From: [Clostridium] citroniae WAL-17108
Lineage (GTDB): Bacteria; Bacillota; Clostridia; Lachnospirales; Lachnospiraceae
Assembly: GCF_000233455.1 (NCBI RefSeq)
Contig: NZ_JH376420.1
Location: 820,941-884,940, forward strand
Length of the DNA stretch: 64,000 nucleotides
Direction of reading: 5' to 3'
In this document: positions 23,781 to 32,467 of the stretch, one piece after another
How positions within the stretch are numbered: the stretch's first letter is position 1
Layout of the letters: each line of letters opens with the position of its first letter
The notes under the pieces: generated by a model
Seen by the model: only the letters and a program-made list of their open reading frames with translations
Database searches by the model: none
Told to the model about the DNA's origin: nothing
Position numbers and translations under genes: made by a program

Positions 23781-23811
23781 TTTTTCTCCTGTCTTATTAT
23801 ATATTTTTTAC

Positions 23812-23840
23812 TTGAATGGCACACTGTTATTTGTTATAAT
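23812..23840 (+). promoter_or_regulatory. promoter of the Crp/Fnr gene
   Basis: TTGAAT (23812-23817), 17-base spacer ending in TGT, TATAAT (23835-23840), about 48 bases before the start codon. Confidence 0.7.
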
Positions 23841-23887
23841 ATTATTTTAGTTATATATATTGTACATGGATGCCTGGGAGGATCAGC

Positions 23888-24547
23888 ATGGGGAACATCA
23901 GTTTTGTTTTCGAGGATGATTTTATTAAATACAAGAACATGTTTGAACGGTACTGCCCGCCTCCCCTGAACGTAAAAAAGGGAACTGATCTGTGCAGACA
24001 GTGCTATACCAGCGACTGGATGTACTACCTGGCGGACGGCATTGCCAAGGTATATATGACCAATTATGACGGTAATGACCGCATTATTGATTTCATGAAA
24101 AAGAATACCCTGATCGGAATGGACTGTGTGATCCCAACCCTAAAGTCCGTGGTCAGTATCTCCTGCGTCACCGATATCCACGTCCTCCCCTTTAACGCGG
24201 ATATTTTAAAAAAGATGTTGGAGGAGGACCCGGAATTTGCTTATGACCTGGTATTATATTACGGAAAAGTCCTGCGCCAGGTAACTTACCATTCCGGGAA
24301 CCTGGGAATCAGCAATCTGACGGCCCGCTTTGCCAATTTTCTCTATCTCTTTACAGATACGCCCGAATACAGGGAAAAGGGCAGGATTTCCATGACGCAG
24401 GAAGAAATTGCCGCGTCCATCAACATTTCCCGCGCCCAGGTGGCTAAGATGTGCGGCCAGATGCGGGGGGAGGGGATCATCGAGACAGGCAACCGGTCGA
24501 TTGTGATCAAGGATCTGGGAAAGCTTCGGAATTATTGTCATTTGTAA
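23888..24547 (+). CDS. Crp/Fnr family transcriptional regulator
   Basis: A 219-residue regulator: an N-terminal cyclic-nucleotide-binding-type beta roll (residues 10-120, LADGIAKVYMTNYDGNDRII) without the cAMP-phosphate motif, a dimer helix, and a C-terminal winged helix (MTQEEIAASINISRAQVAKMCGQM). There is no Fnr-type cluster of four spaced cysteines, so oxygen sensing by 4Fe-4S is unlikely; the ligand is unknown. ATG 23888 has GGGAGG 6 bases upstream. It is divergent from the molybdenum hydroxylase operon and is the likely activator of it. Confidence 0.88.
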   Translation: MGNISFVFEDDFIKYKNMFERYCPPPLNVKKGTDLCRQCYTSDWMYYLADGIAKVYMTNYDGNDRIIDFMKKNTLIGMDCVIPTLKSVVSISCVTDIHVLPFNADILKKMLEEDPEFAYDLVLYYGKVLRQVTYHSGNLGISNLTARFANFLYLFTDTPEYREKGRISMTQEEIAASINISRAQVAKMCGQMRGEGIIETGNRSIVIKDLGKLRNYCHL

Positions 24548-24561
24548 TCATAAAGCATAAC

Positions 24562-24603
24562 AAAAATCCCCGCAGTCCATGTTGAAACTGTGGGGATTTC
24601 TAT
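24562..24603. terminator. bidirectional terminator between convergent genes
   Basis: Arms AAATCCCCGCAGT (24564-24576) and ACTGTGGGGATTT (24587-24599). The plus side is followed by TTCTATATT and the minus side by TTTTTG, so it serves the Crp/Fnr gene and the lactonase end of the citrate operon. Confidence 0.75.
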
Positions 24604-24645
24604 ATTAGACCGCTGCATCCATCGGCAATTCACGTGACCGGGCGG

Positions 24646-25704
24646 TCATGATGGGCGGGTGAAGATCACGCACACCGGGCTCTCCGTGTGGATCACATCC
24701 CCCACCGGCATAAGCTTTCCGCTCCTCCTGTCCAGTTCAAACTCCACCAGTGTATCCGACAGCTCATTGGCCGCAAGGATCCGGTTATCCCCGGTGGATA
24801 CGGTGATAAACCTGGGCTGCTGTCCTCCGGTTTTCACGCAGTCCGCAAAGGTGAGCATGCCGGTTTCAGGGTCAATGCGAAAGCTGGTCAGGCTGTCATG
24901 CTTCCGGTTGGATACGACCACGTACTCTCCCAGGGGATCCATCACAATACCGCTGGCCCAGCCGTCTCCGGTATAGGTGTCCGGCAGGGTAGGCAGGATC
25001 TGTTTGGGTGTCAGCAGCCCCTGCGCGGCATCAAATGCATAACAGGTCACTGAATAGTCCTTCTCGTTCACTCCATACCCAAACCGGTTGCCCGGACGCA
25101 TCACAAAATGTCTCGGTTCCGCGATCTCACGGGAGCGCACCGTGCAGGTCTTCTCCAGTTCTCCTGTTTCCCAATGGATCCTGAAAACCACCACCTGTCC
25201 GAATCCTGCCTTACGTCCCTGGCAGGATACGATGAGATAAGCGCCCGTTTCATCCTGAGCCACCTGATGGGGATGGGACACGTCCCCCGTCTTCACACCG
25301 GGGATCGTATATAAATGTTTCCGTTCCCCCAGCGTTCCGTCCTCCATTCTGGGAATGACCGCCACAGTCCCTGTCTGCAGGTTAGCCACAAATACCCAGC
25401 GGTTGGATGCGTCCACCGAAAGGTGAACCGGGTTGGTTCCTCCGGTAGATACCGTATTAAGCCGGGTTAGTTCCCCTGTCTCCCTGTCCATGGAAAAGGA
25501 GGTGATCTCACTGAAATCTCCATGTATGGTGTAGAGAAAATGTTCTGTCCGGTCCATGCAGAGGTAGGATGGGTTGACCAGGTCTCCCACGGTCCGGCGC
25601 CTGGTCCATTTTCCTGAATCATGGATTTTGAAAACCTGGATCCCTCTGCCCCTGGCGCCCCGTTCCTTCGTGGTCCTGCAGCCCACGTATGCAAATCTGT
25701 CCAT
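24646..25704 (-). CDS. lactonase family beta-propeller protein
   Basis: A 352-residue protein of the seven-bladed lactonase family (PF10282, 6-phosphogluconolactonase YbhE/Pgl-like). Repeated blade motifs are visible: NPSYLCMDRTEHFLYTIHG, NPVHLSVDASNRWVFVANL, HPHQVAQDETGAYLIV, EPRHFVMRPGNRFGYGVNE, QPRFITVSTGDNRILAANE. No signal peptide, so it is cytoplasmic. It is the last gene after citDEF and two carboxylate transporters, 98 bases from the previous one. A lactone of a tricarboxylic or sugar acid may be the substrate; this is inference from place. Confidence 0.85.
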   Translation of the reverse strand: MDRFAYVGCRTTKERGARGRGIQVFKIHDSGKWTRRRTVGDLVNPSYLCMDRTEHFLYTIHGDFSEITSFSMDRETGELTRLNTVSTGGTNPVHLSVDASNRWVFVANLQTGTVAVIPRMEDGTLGERKHLYTIPGVKTGDVSHPHQVAQDETGAYLIVSCQGRKAGFGQVVVFRIHWETGELEKTCTVRSREIAEPRHFVMRPGNRFGYGVNEKDYSVTCYAFDAAQGLLTPKQILPTLPDTYTGDGWASGIVMDPLGEYVVVSNRKHDSLTSFRIDPETGMLTFADCVKTGGQQPRFITVSTGDNRILAANELSDTLVEFELDRRSGKLMPVGDVIHTESPVCVIFTRPS

Positions 25705-25802
25705 ATGTATCCTCCTAGATCGTGTTTGAAATTTTTTTCCGCCATTTGTTTGCTATTTGTACGCCGCCTGTATTCCATCTGTACACCCGCTTCGCGGCCT
25801 AA

Positions 25803-27059
25803 TCAGCAGAACAGCTTAAATCCCCCCGCAAGGGCGAATATGACGATCACCATAACCGCTGAAAACGACAGGGCAAACAGTCTTGCAAACAGAGATTGCT
25901 GCACCTTTTCCGATGCATCCGTCTCCTGGGTATAAGAGGCCAGAAGCAGGCTTCCGCCCGTGGACAGAGGGCTGATCCCGGCCACGGTTGCCCCTCCCAC
26001 AATCGACATGACCATCTCCAGCACACTGGTGCTGCCTCCCACATTGGATACAATATCCGGCACCGTGGGGATCAGAGTGGGAAGCACCACACCATTGGCA
26101 GAGCTGAACCAGGACATGATACCGGCCGTCAGACCAATGAGAGGAGCGGCCGTCACCTGGTTCATCATGGAGGCCAGCAGATTGGAAAGCAGCTCAATAC
26201 CGCCCATCTCCTTTGTCACGCTCATCAGCACATTTACACCGCAGATCAGGATCAGCACGCTCCACGGAACCAGCCGGACGGCCGCCTTTTCATTCACCGC
26301 CCCGATCAGGATCAGCGCCAGCGCCAGGGCAAATGACACCAGCCCCACATCATACTGAAAGCCTACAACCGCAATGACCAGCACAAGAATGGCTGCAATG
26401 CCCATTTTCTGCTGACGGTTAAAGGCAGGAAGATCCGAGGCAGATACGGCATGATCTGATTTTAGCTTATACCCCTTATAGGCCACATAAAGCAGTACTG
26501 CGCAGAGGAGGTTTGCAGCGGTAACGCCTGCAAACACCGGCGCCGCCATGCCGGAAAAACCGAATTCGGCCGTCAGGTCCGTCACAATGATACCGGATAA
26601 TGCGATGGGCGAGGCAGTCCCTCCCACCGCCCCCAGGATGGCCATACATGCCATGAGCACAGGTGACGTATCCATCTGGACTGCCAACGAAACCGCGAAT
26701 ATGATCATTACCGACTGCACCGAGATCGCCCCGGGCCCGGCCGCCGACAGGCCGTAGGAAACAGCGTAGATGATTACCGGGATCAGATAAACATGCGTTC
26801 CCACCAGGGTCACCATCTTCTTTGACAAAAGCTCCAGCGTATGGTTCTCCTGCAGCAGGCAGAAGAAAAACATGGTGCCTAAAAGCGTGATAAACAGCTT
26901 ACTGGGAAACCCGTTAAATATCACTTTGGTATCCACGCCGCCGATCATCCCAAGAACAAATGCCAGGCCCAGCGACACGATGCCCACATTAATCTTTCTC
27001 ACAAAACCCAATACAATGGCTGCGGCCAGAAACAGCAGCGCAATTGCCTGAAATACCAT
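25803..27059 (-). CDS. MatC-like dicarboxylate carrier (SLC13/ArsB-type permease)
   Basis: A 418-residue membrane protein with about twelve spans. The first 150 residues match the MatC N-terminal pattern (ALLFLAAAIVLGFVRKINVGIVSLGLA; FPSKLFITLLGTMFFF; SAAGPGAISVQSV), and the C-terminal half has the mirrored substrate motif (SWFSSANGVVLPTLIPTVP). Relatives import malonate or other small di-acids. ATG 27059 has GGAAGGAG 7 bases upstream. It follows a CitMHS gene in the citrate lyase operon, giving two unrelated carboxylate carriers in one operon. Confidence 0.8.
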   Translation of the reverse strand: MVFQAIALLFLAAAIVLGFVRKINVGIVSLGLAFVLGMIGGVDTKVIFNGFPSKLFITLLGTMFFFCLLQENHTLELLSKKMVTLVGTHVYLIPVIIYAVSYGLSAAGPGAISVQSVMIIFAVSLAVQMDTSPVLMACMAILGAVGGTASPIALSGIIVTDLTAEFGFSGMAAPVFAGVTAANLLCAVLLYVAYKGYKLKSDHAVSASDLPAFNRQQKMGIAAILVLVIAVVGFQYDVGLVSFALALALILIGAVNEKAAVRLVPWSVLILICGVNVLMSVTKEMGGIELLSNLLASMMNQVTAAPLIGLTAGIMSWFSSANGVVLPTLIPTVPDIVSNVGGSTSVLEMVMSIVGGATVAGISPLSTGGSLLLASYTQETDASEKVQQSLFARLFALSFSAVMVIVIFALAGGFKLFC

Positions 27060-27170
27060 ATATATACTCCTTCCAAAGCCGCCCGGACCAAAGCCCGGGC
27101 CAGTTGTGTACTGCAATGACTGCTTTGACCCATGATGTAACATGTACTGCAGCGTGTGCCATTTGCATGG

Positions 27171-28469
27171 TCAGAACCGGATTACACCGATCAATGTAGA
27201 GACAACCAGAAGAAGGATACTGGCCGGCCACAGGATACGCAGGGAATATTTGATATGCTTGCCAATGGTGCTGTCCGCCAGGCCAAGGCCCACATAGACC
27301 GCAGCCACACTGGGGCTGATGGGAGTGCCGAGGGTTGCAGTCAGCAAAAAGGTGGCTGCCACCACTTCCGGCGAGATCCCGAACTGTTCCACCACGCCCA
27401 GTATAATGGGCATCAGTGCATAATAAAATGCATCGGTTCCCAGGATCATAATAAGGGGAACCGCAAACAAGGCCATAAACCAGTGCATATGGGGTGCCAC
27501 TCCGGCCGGAAGAATGCCCACGATCGCGGCAGCCATAGCCTCCACCATGCCGGAATCCTTGATCACGCCCATAAAAATACCCACGGAAAACAGTGTCATG
27601 ATCATGATCATGGCGGACGCGGCATAGCTCTTAAGCTGCTTTGTCTGTTCCGCCGTGTTGGGGTAATTCACAGTCAGCGCAATACAGAATGCGATCATAA
27701 AAATAAGGTGCAGAGGCAGGCCGATATCCACAAATAACAGCGCCAGCATCAGGACCGTAAGCCCAAGGTTAAACCAATAGAGTTTCTTTCTTTTGGCAGT
27801 GCCCTCGCCTGCCCCTTTCTCGTCAGCCGCCGTATCATCCTTATCAGCTCCGGCTCCATTATGTATCTCGATCCGGGCGATCACAAATGCGATCCCAAAT
27901 GCGATCACCGCCAGCGCTGCAACAGAGGGCATGATAAACTGGTACAAATCTGAAACCTCGATCCCGATCACGGAAGCCGCACGCATGGTGGGACCGCCCC
28001 ATGGAACGATATTCATAACACCGTACATGCCGCACATGGTTCCAAGCAAAGCTTCCGGCCGGACCTTCAGCCGCTTGCAGATCGGCAGGAATGCGGGAAC
28101 CACGATCAAAAACGTGGTTGCGCCCGAGCCGTCCAGATGTGCCACAAAGGTAGTGATAACCACTGCAAACAGCACGGTGGTAACATTGTTCCCCACCCGT
28201 TTGATAAGGAAATGGATGATCGGATCAAATAGCCCCTCATTAGACATCAGCGTAAAATAAGAAATGGAAAAAATAAACAGAACAGCCGTACTGAGCATTG
28301 TATTGAGACCGGTCTTCACAAACCCGCTGATGGCTTCGATCCCAAATCCGCCGGCTACTGCCGCGATCAGCGGCAGCAGTATAAATGCAACCGGAGGCGA
28401 CAGCTTATCCTTGATCAAAACAAACATCAGCACAAACATCAAGATAAATCCAATTACTGCTAAATTCAT
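27171..28469 (-). CDS. CitMHS family citrate transporter
   Basis: A 432-residue membrane protein of the citrate-metal:H+ symporter family: N-terminal LAVIGFILMFVLMFVLIKDKLSP, a central VAHLDGSGATTFLIVVPAFLP motif (family signature), MNIVPWGGPTMRAASVIG, and a C-terminal GTPISPSVAAVYVGLGLA. It imports citrate complexed with a divalent metal (Mg2+ or Ca2+). It sits directly after citF, which makes citrate the natural substrate of the pathway. Confidence 0.92.
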   Translation of the reverse strand: MNLAVIGFILMFVLMFVLIKDKLSPPVAFILLPLIAAVAGGFGIEAISGFVKTGLNTMLSTAVLFIFSISYFTLMSNEGLFDPIIHFLIKRVGNNVTTVLFAVVITTFVAHLDGSGATTFLIVVPAFLPICKRLKVRPEALLGTMCGMYGVMNIVPWGGPTMRAASVIGIEVSDLYQFIMPSVAALAVIAFGIAFVIARIEIHNGAGADKDDTAADEKGAGEGTAKRKKLYWFNLGLTVLMLALLFVDIGLPLHLIFMIAFCIALTVNYPNTAEQTKQLKSYAASAMIMIMTLFSVGIFMGVIKDSGMVEAMAAAIVGILPAGVAPHMHWFMALFAVPLIMILGTDAFYYALMPIILGVVEQFGISPEVVAATFLLTATLGTPISPSVAAVYVGLGLADSTIGKHIKYSLRILWPASILLLVVSTLIGVIRF

Positions 28470-28524
28470 GTGTAAATCCCCCGTTTATATTAGTGTACAC
28501 CATTATTCCATAGTCTGCCACGCT

Positions 28525-30096
28525 TTAATCCAGGTGCAGCGGGCGTATCTTTCTCACCACATCCAGAATGGTGCCGTCCCTGGCCTCCACAACAGCCACT
28601 ACCTGGTCTTCCCACTCCAGACGGTCCGGTGTTCCCACCAGGCCGTATGCCTTATCCCGCAGCGTCTCTATGGTCACATGGGCGATCCCGGCGGCATCCA
28701 GGCAGTCGATCAGGTCGCGGCGCAGCGGGTTCACGGCAATGCCGTAATCCGTCACCAGCACATCCACACAGTCTCCCGGCGTGGTAACCGTCACCACCTC
28801 ATCGCAGACCGTGGCCATACGCCCCCTGGTAAGAGGTGTGACAATGATACAGCATTTGCTTCCGGCCGCCGTGTCCGGATGGCCTCCCGGCGCGCCCCGC
28901 AGCACCCCGTCCGAGCCGGTGATCACGTTCACATTAAAATCCGTATCGATCTCCAGGGCGGACAGCACCACGAAATCCAGTTTATTTACATAAGCGCCTT
29001 TATTGGCCGGATTGGCGTACTCACTCAAGTCCGTCTCATGGTGGTTGGGATTCTTAAAAATGTGGTCGATCGCCCCCTGATCAAAGTCCTGGGTATCCAG
29101 AATGTGCTCCATCAGCCCCTTATCCTGAAGACGGCAGACCGCACTGCTGGTCCCGCCCAGTGCAAAGCTCATCCGGATATTCTTTTCCAGCATATGCTCC
29201 TCCAGGAACCGGTTCACCGCCAGGGACGGTCCTCCCACACCTGTCTGGAAGGAAAATCCATCCTTAAAATACGGTGTTGCGGCAATGACATCCGCCACAT
29301 GCTCGGCCATCATAAGTTCCCTGGGGTTATCCGTCATACGCGCCTCTTTTGTGGAAATCTTACCGGCATCACCGATATCATCCACCAGACACACACAGTC
29401 CACATCAATGGCGGATATGGAAGATGGCAGATTGGGAAATGGCGCCAGTGTATCCGTTATGATAACCGTGTGGTCTGCAAAATGGGAATCATGGATGGCA
29501 AATCCCATGGAACCGCAGTTGTTCTTTCCGCCCACGCCCTTGGCATTGCCGCAGCAGTCGGAGGTAGACGCAGCCAGAAACGCGATATCAATATGCACCT
29601 CTCCGGCCTCCACCGCTCTCGGCCTGCCGCCGTGGCTTCGGATGACCGCAGGTGTCTTCAGTCTGCCCCCGGATATCACCTCGCCGATCCGCCCCCGGAC
29701 CCCGGACGTCTGAACTCCGATTACCCTGCCGTCTTCTATATAATCTGCGATCACATCCTGGGCATTGCCCAGCGATGTGGCCGCAACCGTAATATCCTTT
29801 AATCCCATTTCCTCCACCAGGACCTTTGCCACCATGCCGGCCACATAATCCCCGTCCCTGAATTCAGTATGAAAGGAAAATGTCATCCCGTCATGGGCGC
29901 CGCACCGTTCACATGCTTCTCGGATGCTGCCGCACACCTTGCTCTCCAAAGGCTTTACAAACCTCCGTGTGTTGGGGGAATCCTTTTTCACATATTTGCC
30001 ATCCATATAGTATTTGCCCTGATATACTTCTTTTCCATTTACAAGAAGTTCGTCAGGAATGTCTCTTTTTACCGCATTGATCATTGACCGCCACAT
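28525..30096 (-). CDS. citF: citrate lyase alpha subunit (citrate:acetyl-ACP transferase)
   Basis: A 523-residue CitF of normal length. The CoA-transferase-like body is seen in HDGMTFSFHTEFRDGDYVAGM, VQTSGVRGRIGEVISGG and the C-terminal EVVTVTTPGDCVDVLVTDYGIAVNPLR. It swaps citrate onto the acyl carrier CitD, releasing acetate. It lies after citE with a 9-base gap. ATG 30096 has AAAGGG 5 bases before it; ATG 30084 (MINAVKRDIPDELL) is also possible and fits the usual start of clostridial CitF. Confidence 0.95.
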   Translation of the reverse strand: MWRSMINAVKRDIPDELLVNGKEVYQGKYYMDGKYVKKDSPNTRRFVKPLESKVCGSIREACERCGAHDGMTFSFHTEFRDGDYVAGMVAKVLVEEMGLKDITVAATSLGNAQDVIADYIEDGRVIGVQTSGVRGRIGEVISGGRLKTPAVIRSHGGRPRAVEAGEVHIDIAFLAASTSDCCGNAKGVGGKNNCGSMGFAIHDSHFADHTVIITDTLAPFPNLPSSISAIDVDCVCLVDDIGDAGKISTKEARMTDNPRELMMAEHVADVIAATPYFKDGFSFQTGVGGPSLAVNRFLEEHMLEKNIRMSFALGGTSSAVCRLQDKGLMEHILDTQDFDQGAIDHIFKNPNHHETDLSEYANPANKGAYVNKLDFVVLSALEIDTDFNVNVITGSDGVLRGAPGGHPDTAAGSKCCIIVTPLTRGRMATVCDEVVTVTTPGDCVDVLVTDYGIAVNPLRRDLIDCLDAAGIAHVTIETLRDKAYGLVGTPDRLEWEDQVVAVVEARDGTILDVVRKIRPLHLD

Positions 30097-30105
30097 CCTT
30101 TCCCT

Positions 30106-31017
30106 TTATAAATCACCCTTATACACGCCGCAGGCCTTTGCCAGCGCAATCACTCTCCTCGCATCCTCAAAAAACGGAATATCCACCATCTTGCCGTCAA
30201 CCGTATACACGCCCACACCGGAATCCGCCTGTTCATTAAAAGACCGCACCAGCTTCTCCGCGTAAGCAATCTCTTTGGCAGTGGGGGCAAATGTCTCATG
30301 TACAAACCGGATCTGCTTGGGATTCACGATGCTCTTGCCGTCAAATCCCATTTTCCGGTTCTGGATCACTTCCTCCTTAAACCCGTCCATATCGTCAATG
30401 TTGGGGTACATGGTGTCAAAGCACTGAACGCCTGCCGCCCTGGCCGCCAGCAGCATCTGTCCCCTGGCTGCCAGCATTTCAATGCCGCCGCGTTCAATCT
30501 GCACATGCATGCTCTTTCTGAAGTCACCTCCGGAAATGGCGCACCCGAACATCCGGTCCGAGGCGGTCACGATCTCATAGGCGTTCATTATGCCCTTTGG
30601 GCTTTCAAGCGCAGCCATCAGAAGGGTTCTGCCCTCCTCCACGCCGAATTCACGTTCCGCTGCCAGCGTGTGCTCCTCCACGGTCCTCACGTCCTGGGCG
30701 CTCTCACATTTTGCAATGCGGATTCCGTCCGCGCCCCCTGCCACCACGCAGCGGATGTCCTCCTGCCAGTGGGGCGTATCCAGTCCATTGATCCGGACGA
30801 TCACCTCCGTATCGCCGTAATCAATGTGTTTCAGGGCCTGAAACAGGGAGAATCTGGCTGCATCCTTCTGGTTCTCGGCCACCGCATCCTCCAGATCCAG
30901 AATGATACTGTCTGTTCCATAGATATACGCATCTTTAATCAATCCCGGTTTCTGTGCGTTCATGAACATCATGGTCCTGCGCAGCCGGTTTTTCTGTGGT
31001 CTTGGACGTGGAATCAT
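30106..31017 (-). CDS. citE: citrate lyase beta subunit (citryl-ACP lyase)
   Basis: A 303-residue member of the HpcH/HpaI aldolase family typical of CitE: RRTMMFMNAQKPGLIKDAYIYGTDSIILDLEDAV at the N-terminus, RINGLDT, LMAALESPKGIMNAYEI, FGCAISGGDFRKSM and GKSIVNPKQI. It splits citryl-ACP into oxaloacetate and acetyl-ACP. ATG 31017 overlaps the citD stop (ATGA at 31014-31017) and has GGGGAGG 9 bases upstream. Part of the canonical D-E-F order. Confidence 0.96.
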   Translation of the reverse strand: MIPRPRPQKNRLRRTMMFMNAQKPGLIKDAYIYGTDSIILDLEDAVAENQKDAARFSLFQALKHIDYGDTEVIVRINGLDTPHWQEDIRCVVAGGADGIRIAKCESAQDVRTVEEHTLAAEREFGVEEGRTLLMAALESPKGIMNAYEIVTASDRMFGCAISGGDFRKSMHVQIERGGIEMLAARGQMLLAARAAGVQCFDTMYPNIDDMDGFKEEVIQNRKMGFDGKSIVNPKQIRFVHETFAPTAKEIAYAEKLVRSFNEQADSGVGVYTVDGKMVDIPFFEDARRVIALAKACGVYKGDL

Positions 31018-31316
31018 TTTGCCATACCTCCCCATGGAATATTTTTTTCTGCTGCGCCGCAGCTTCTGTATACCGCGCACTGCACCCTGGCTTTGAGGGT
31101 GCACTCCAGAGCGCCCTTGTCCACCACCTTTACAACTCCTTTGCTGACCCCCAGTGTGTCAAGGGTCTCCAGGACCGCCGCCTTGATCTGGCGCCCGTAC
31201 TGGTTCATCACACTGCTCTCAATGGTCAGCTCGATCCCCTGCTCTCCCGGCTCCACCGTAACCTGCGCATCGCTGGACTCCAGGGTGCCCGCGATCGCTG
31301 TTTTCAGAATTTCCAT
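31014..31316 (-). CDS. citD: citrate lyase gamma subunit (acyl carrier protein)
   Basis: A 100-residue CitD. The segment TLESSDAQVTVEP places Ser14, the known attachment site of the phosphoribosyl-dephospho-CoA group. Length and fold match the family. ATG 31316 has AAAGGAG 8 bases upstream. It is the first gene of the leftward citrate operon; its prosthetic group is made and attached by the CitG and CitX domains encoded on the other side of the promoter gap. Confidence 0.95.
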   Translation of the reverse strand: MEILKTAIAGTLESSDAQVTVEPGEQGIELTIESSVMNQYGRQIKAAVLETLDTLGVSKGVVKVVDKGALECTLKARVQCAVYRSCGAAEKNIPWGGMAK

Positions 31317-31411
31317 AAGCTCTTCTCCTTTTCCTGACTGATTGCTCTTGCATGCCTTTATTAAACACCGGTTCCAGGCAAAAGTAAAAGTCAATTTTTT
31401 CGTAATATACC

Positions 31412-31568
31412 ATTCCAATTTTGAATCGTATTTTTATTTACATTATTACTTTTTATATTATAATGGTCTTATAAATACATTATTTTTTAACTCATTCCCA
31501 GATGGTTCTCAATTCATTCAATTCTTATATGGAATATATATTTCTTTTTATCCATTCCTTATAAGAAT
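31412..31568. promoter_or_regulatory. citrate divergent control region with three LysR-type boxes
   Basis: Three 15-base boxes of the form ATTC-N7-GAAT (LysR T-N11-A type): 31412-31426, 31521-31535 and 31554-31568. The last two are near-exact inverted copies within longer arms TTCAATTCTTAT (31517-31528) and ATAAGAATTGAA (31561-31572). The first lies nearer to citD. On the minus strand a TATAAT lies near 31458-31463 with no good -35, as expected for an activated promoter. The rest of the AT-rich gap shows nothing else. Confidence 0.65.
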
Positions 31569-31599
31569 TGAATAAAATACTTTTATCATGGAGGCGGTT

Positions 31600-32466
31600 A
31601 TGGACGAACGCGATTTTGAACTATTGGATATTTTGGAAAAAACAAAGAACATCACACATGCGGCTGACCTTTTGTATGTGACACAGTCATCCCTGTCAAA
31701 GCGCATCACCGCCATTGAGAATGAACTGGGTGTAACCCTTCTGATCCGCTCCAGGCAGGGGATCCATTTTACCCCGGAAGGTGAGGAGGTGCTTAAATAT
31801 ACCACCCAGGCAGCCAGACAGCTCACCTTGATGCGGGAGGCGCTGAATATCAGCCGTTCCTATGTATGCGGCACCTTAAATGCAGGAATATCCATCAACT
31901 ATGCCCTCTACCAGCTGCCGGATGTGCTGGCCCGATACCGAAAACAGTATCCCCATGTAAATACCCACGTCATCACGGACCAGAGCCGGAATATTTACAT
32001 GCAGATCGCCCAGGGTCTGATCGATGTTGCGATCATCCGGGGCGAGTATCCCTGGAAGGAACATAAGGTCCTGCTGGACCGCGAAAATATATGCGCGATC
32101 TGCAGTGCCAAAGACAAGGGCAAACATCTTGGAGAAATTCCATATATTGGGAGAAAAACAGATATGGTATTTGAACGGGAGACAGCCCAGTGGATGCGCG
32201 AACATAATATACAGCCTCAGCAGCACGGCATCTTTGTGGACAATATTACCACCTGTGTGGAGATGGTTACCCGCGGGCTGGGCTGGGCCATTGTTCCGGA
32301 GATATGCCTGAACGGCTTTTCCGGCGATATCCGCCCTCTTACCTTTGCCAATGGGGAGCCCTTTGTCCGATCCACCTATATCATGTATACAGATACCGCG
32401 CTTTCTTTGCCCCAGGCCGAGGCATTTATCAATATTGTGCGAAACCAGGAAAACAAAGGAGTTTGA
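31600..32466 (+). CDS. LysR family regulator of the citrate lyase genes
   Basis: A 288-residue LysR protein: N-terminal winged helix (MDERDFELLDILEKTKNITHAADLLYVTQSSLSKRI, residues 1-60) and a periplasmic-binding-type effector domain. It faces citD across a gap with three LysR-type boxes and is followed 1 base later by citC, so it should activate both arms in response to citrate or a related acid. ATG 31600 is chosen since GGAGG lies 5 bases upstream; the ATG at 31588 would overlap that site. Confidence 0.92.
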   Translation: MDERDFELLDILEKTKNITHAADLLYVTQSSLSKRITAIENELGVTLLIRSRQGIHFTPEGEEVLKYTTQAARQLTLMREALNISRSYVCGTLNAGISINYALYQLPDVLARYRKQYPHVNTHVITDQSRNIYMQIAQGLIDVAIIRGEYPWKEHKVLLDRENICAICSAKDKGKHLGEIPYIGRKTDMVFERETAQWMREHNIQPQQHGIFVDNITTCVEMVTRGLGWAIVPEICLNGFSGDIRPLTFANGEPFVRSTYIMYTDTALSLPQAEAFINIVRNQENKGV

Positions 32467-32467
32467 C

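Noticed and set aside
28264..29802. A 512-residue open frame on the plus strand opposite citF
   Set aside because: It is rich in His, Gln and Arg and free of recognisable domains; it is the antisense shadow of citF and the end of the CitMHS gene.
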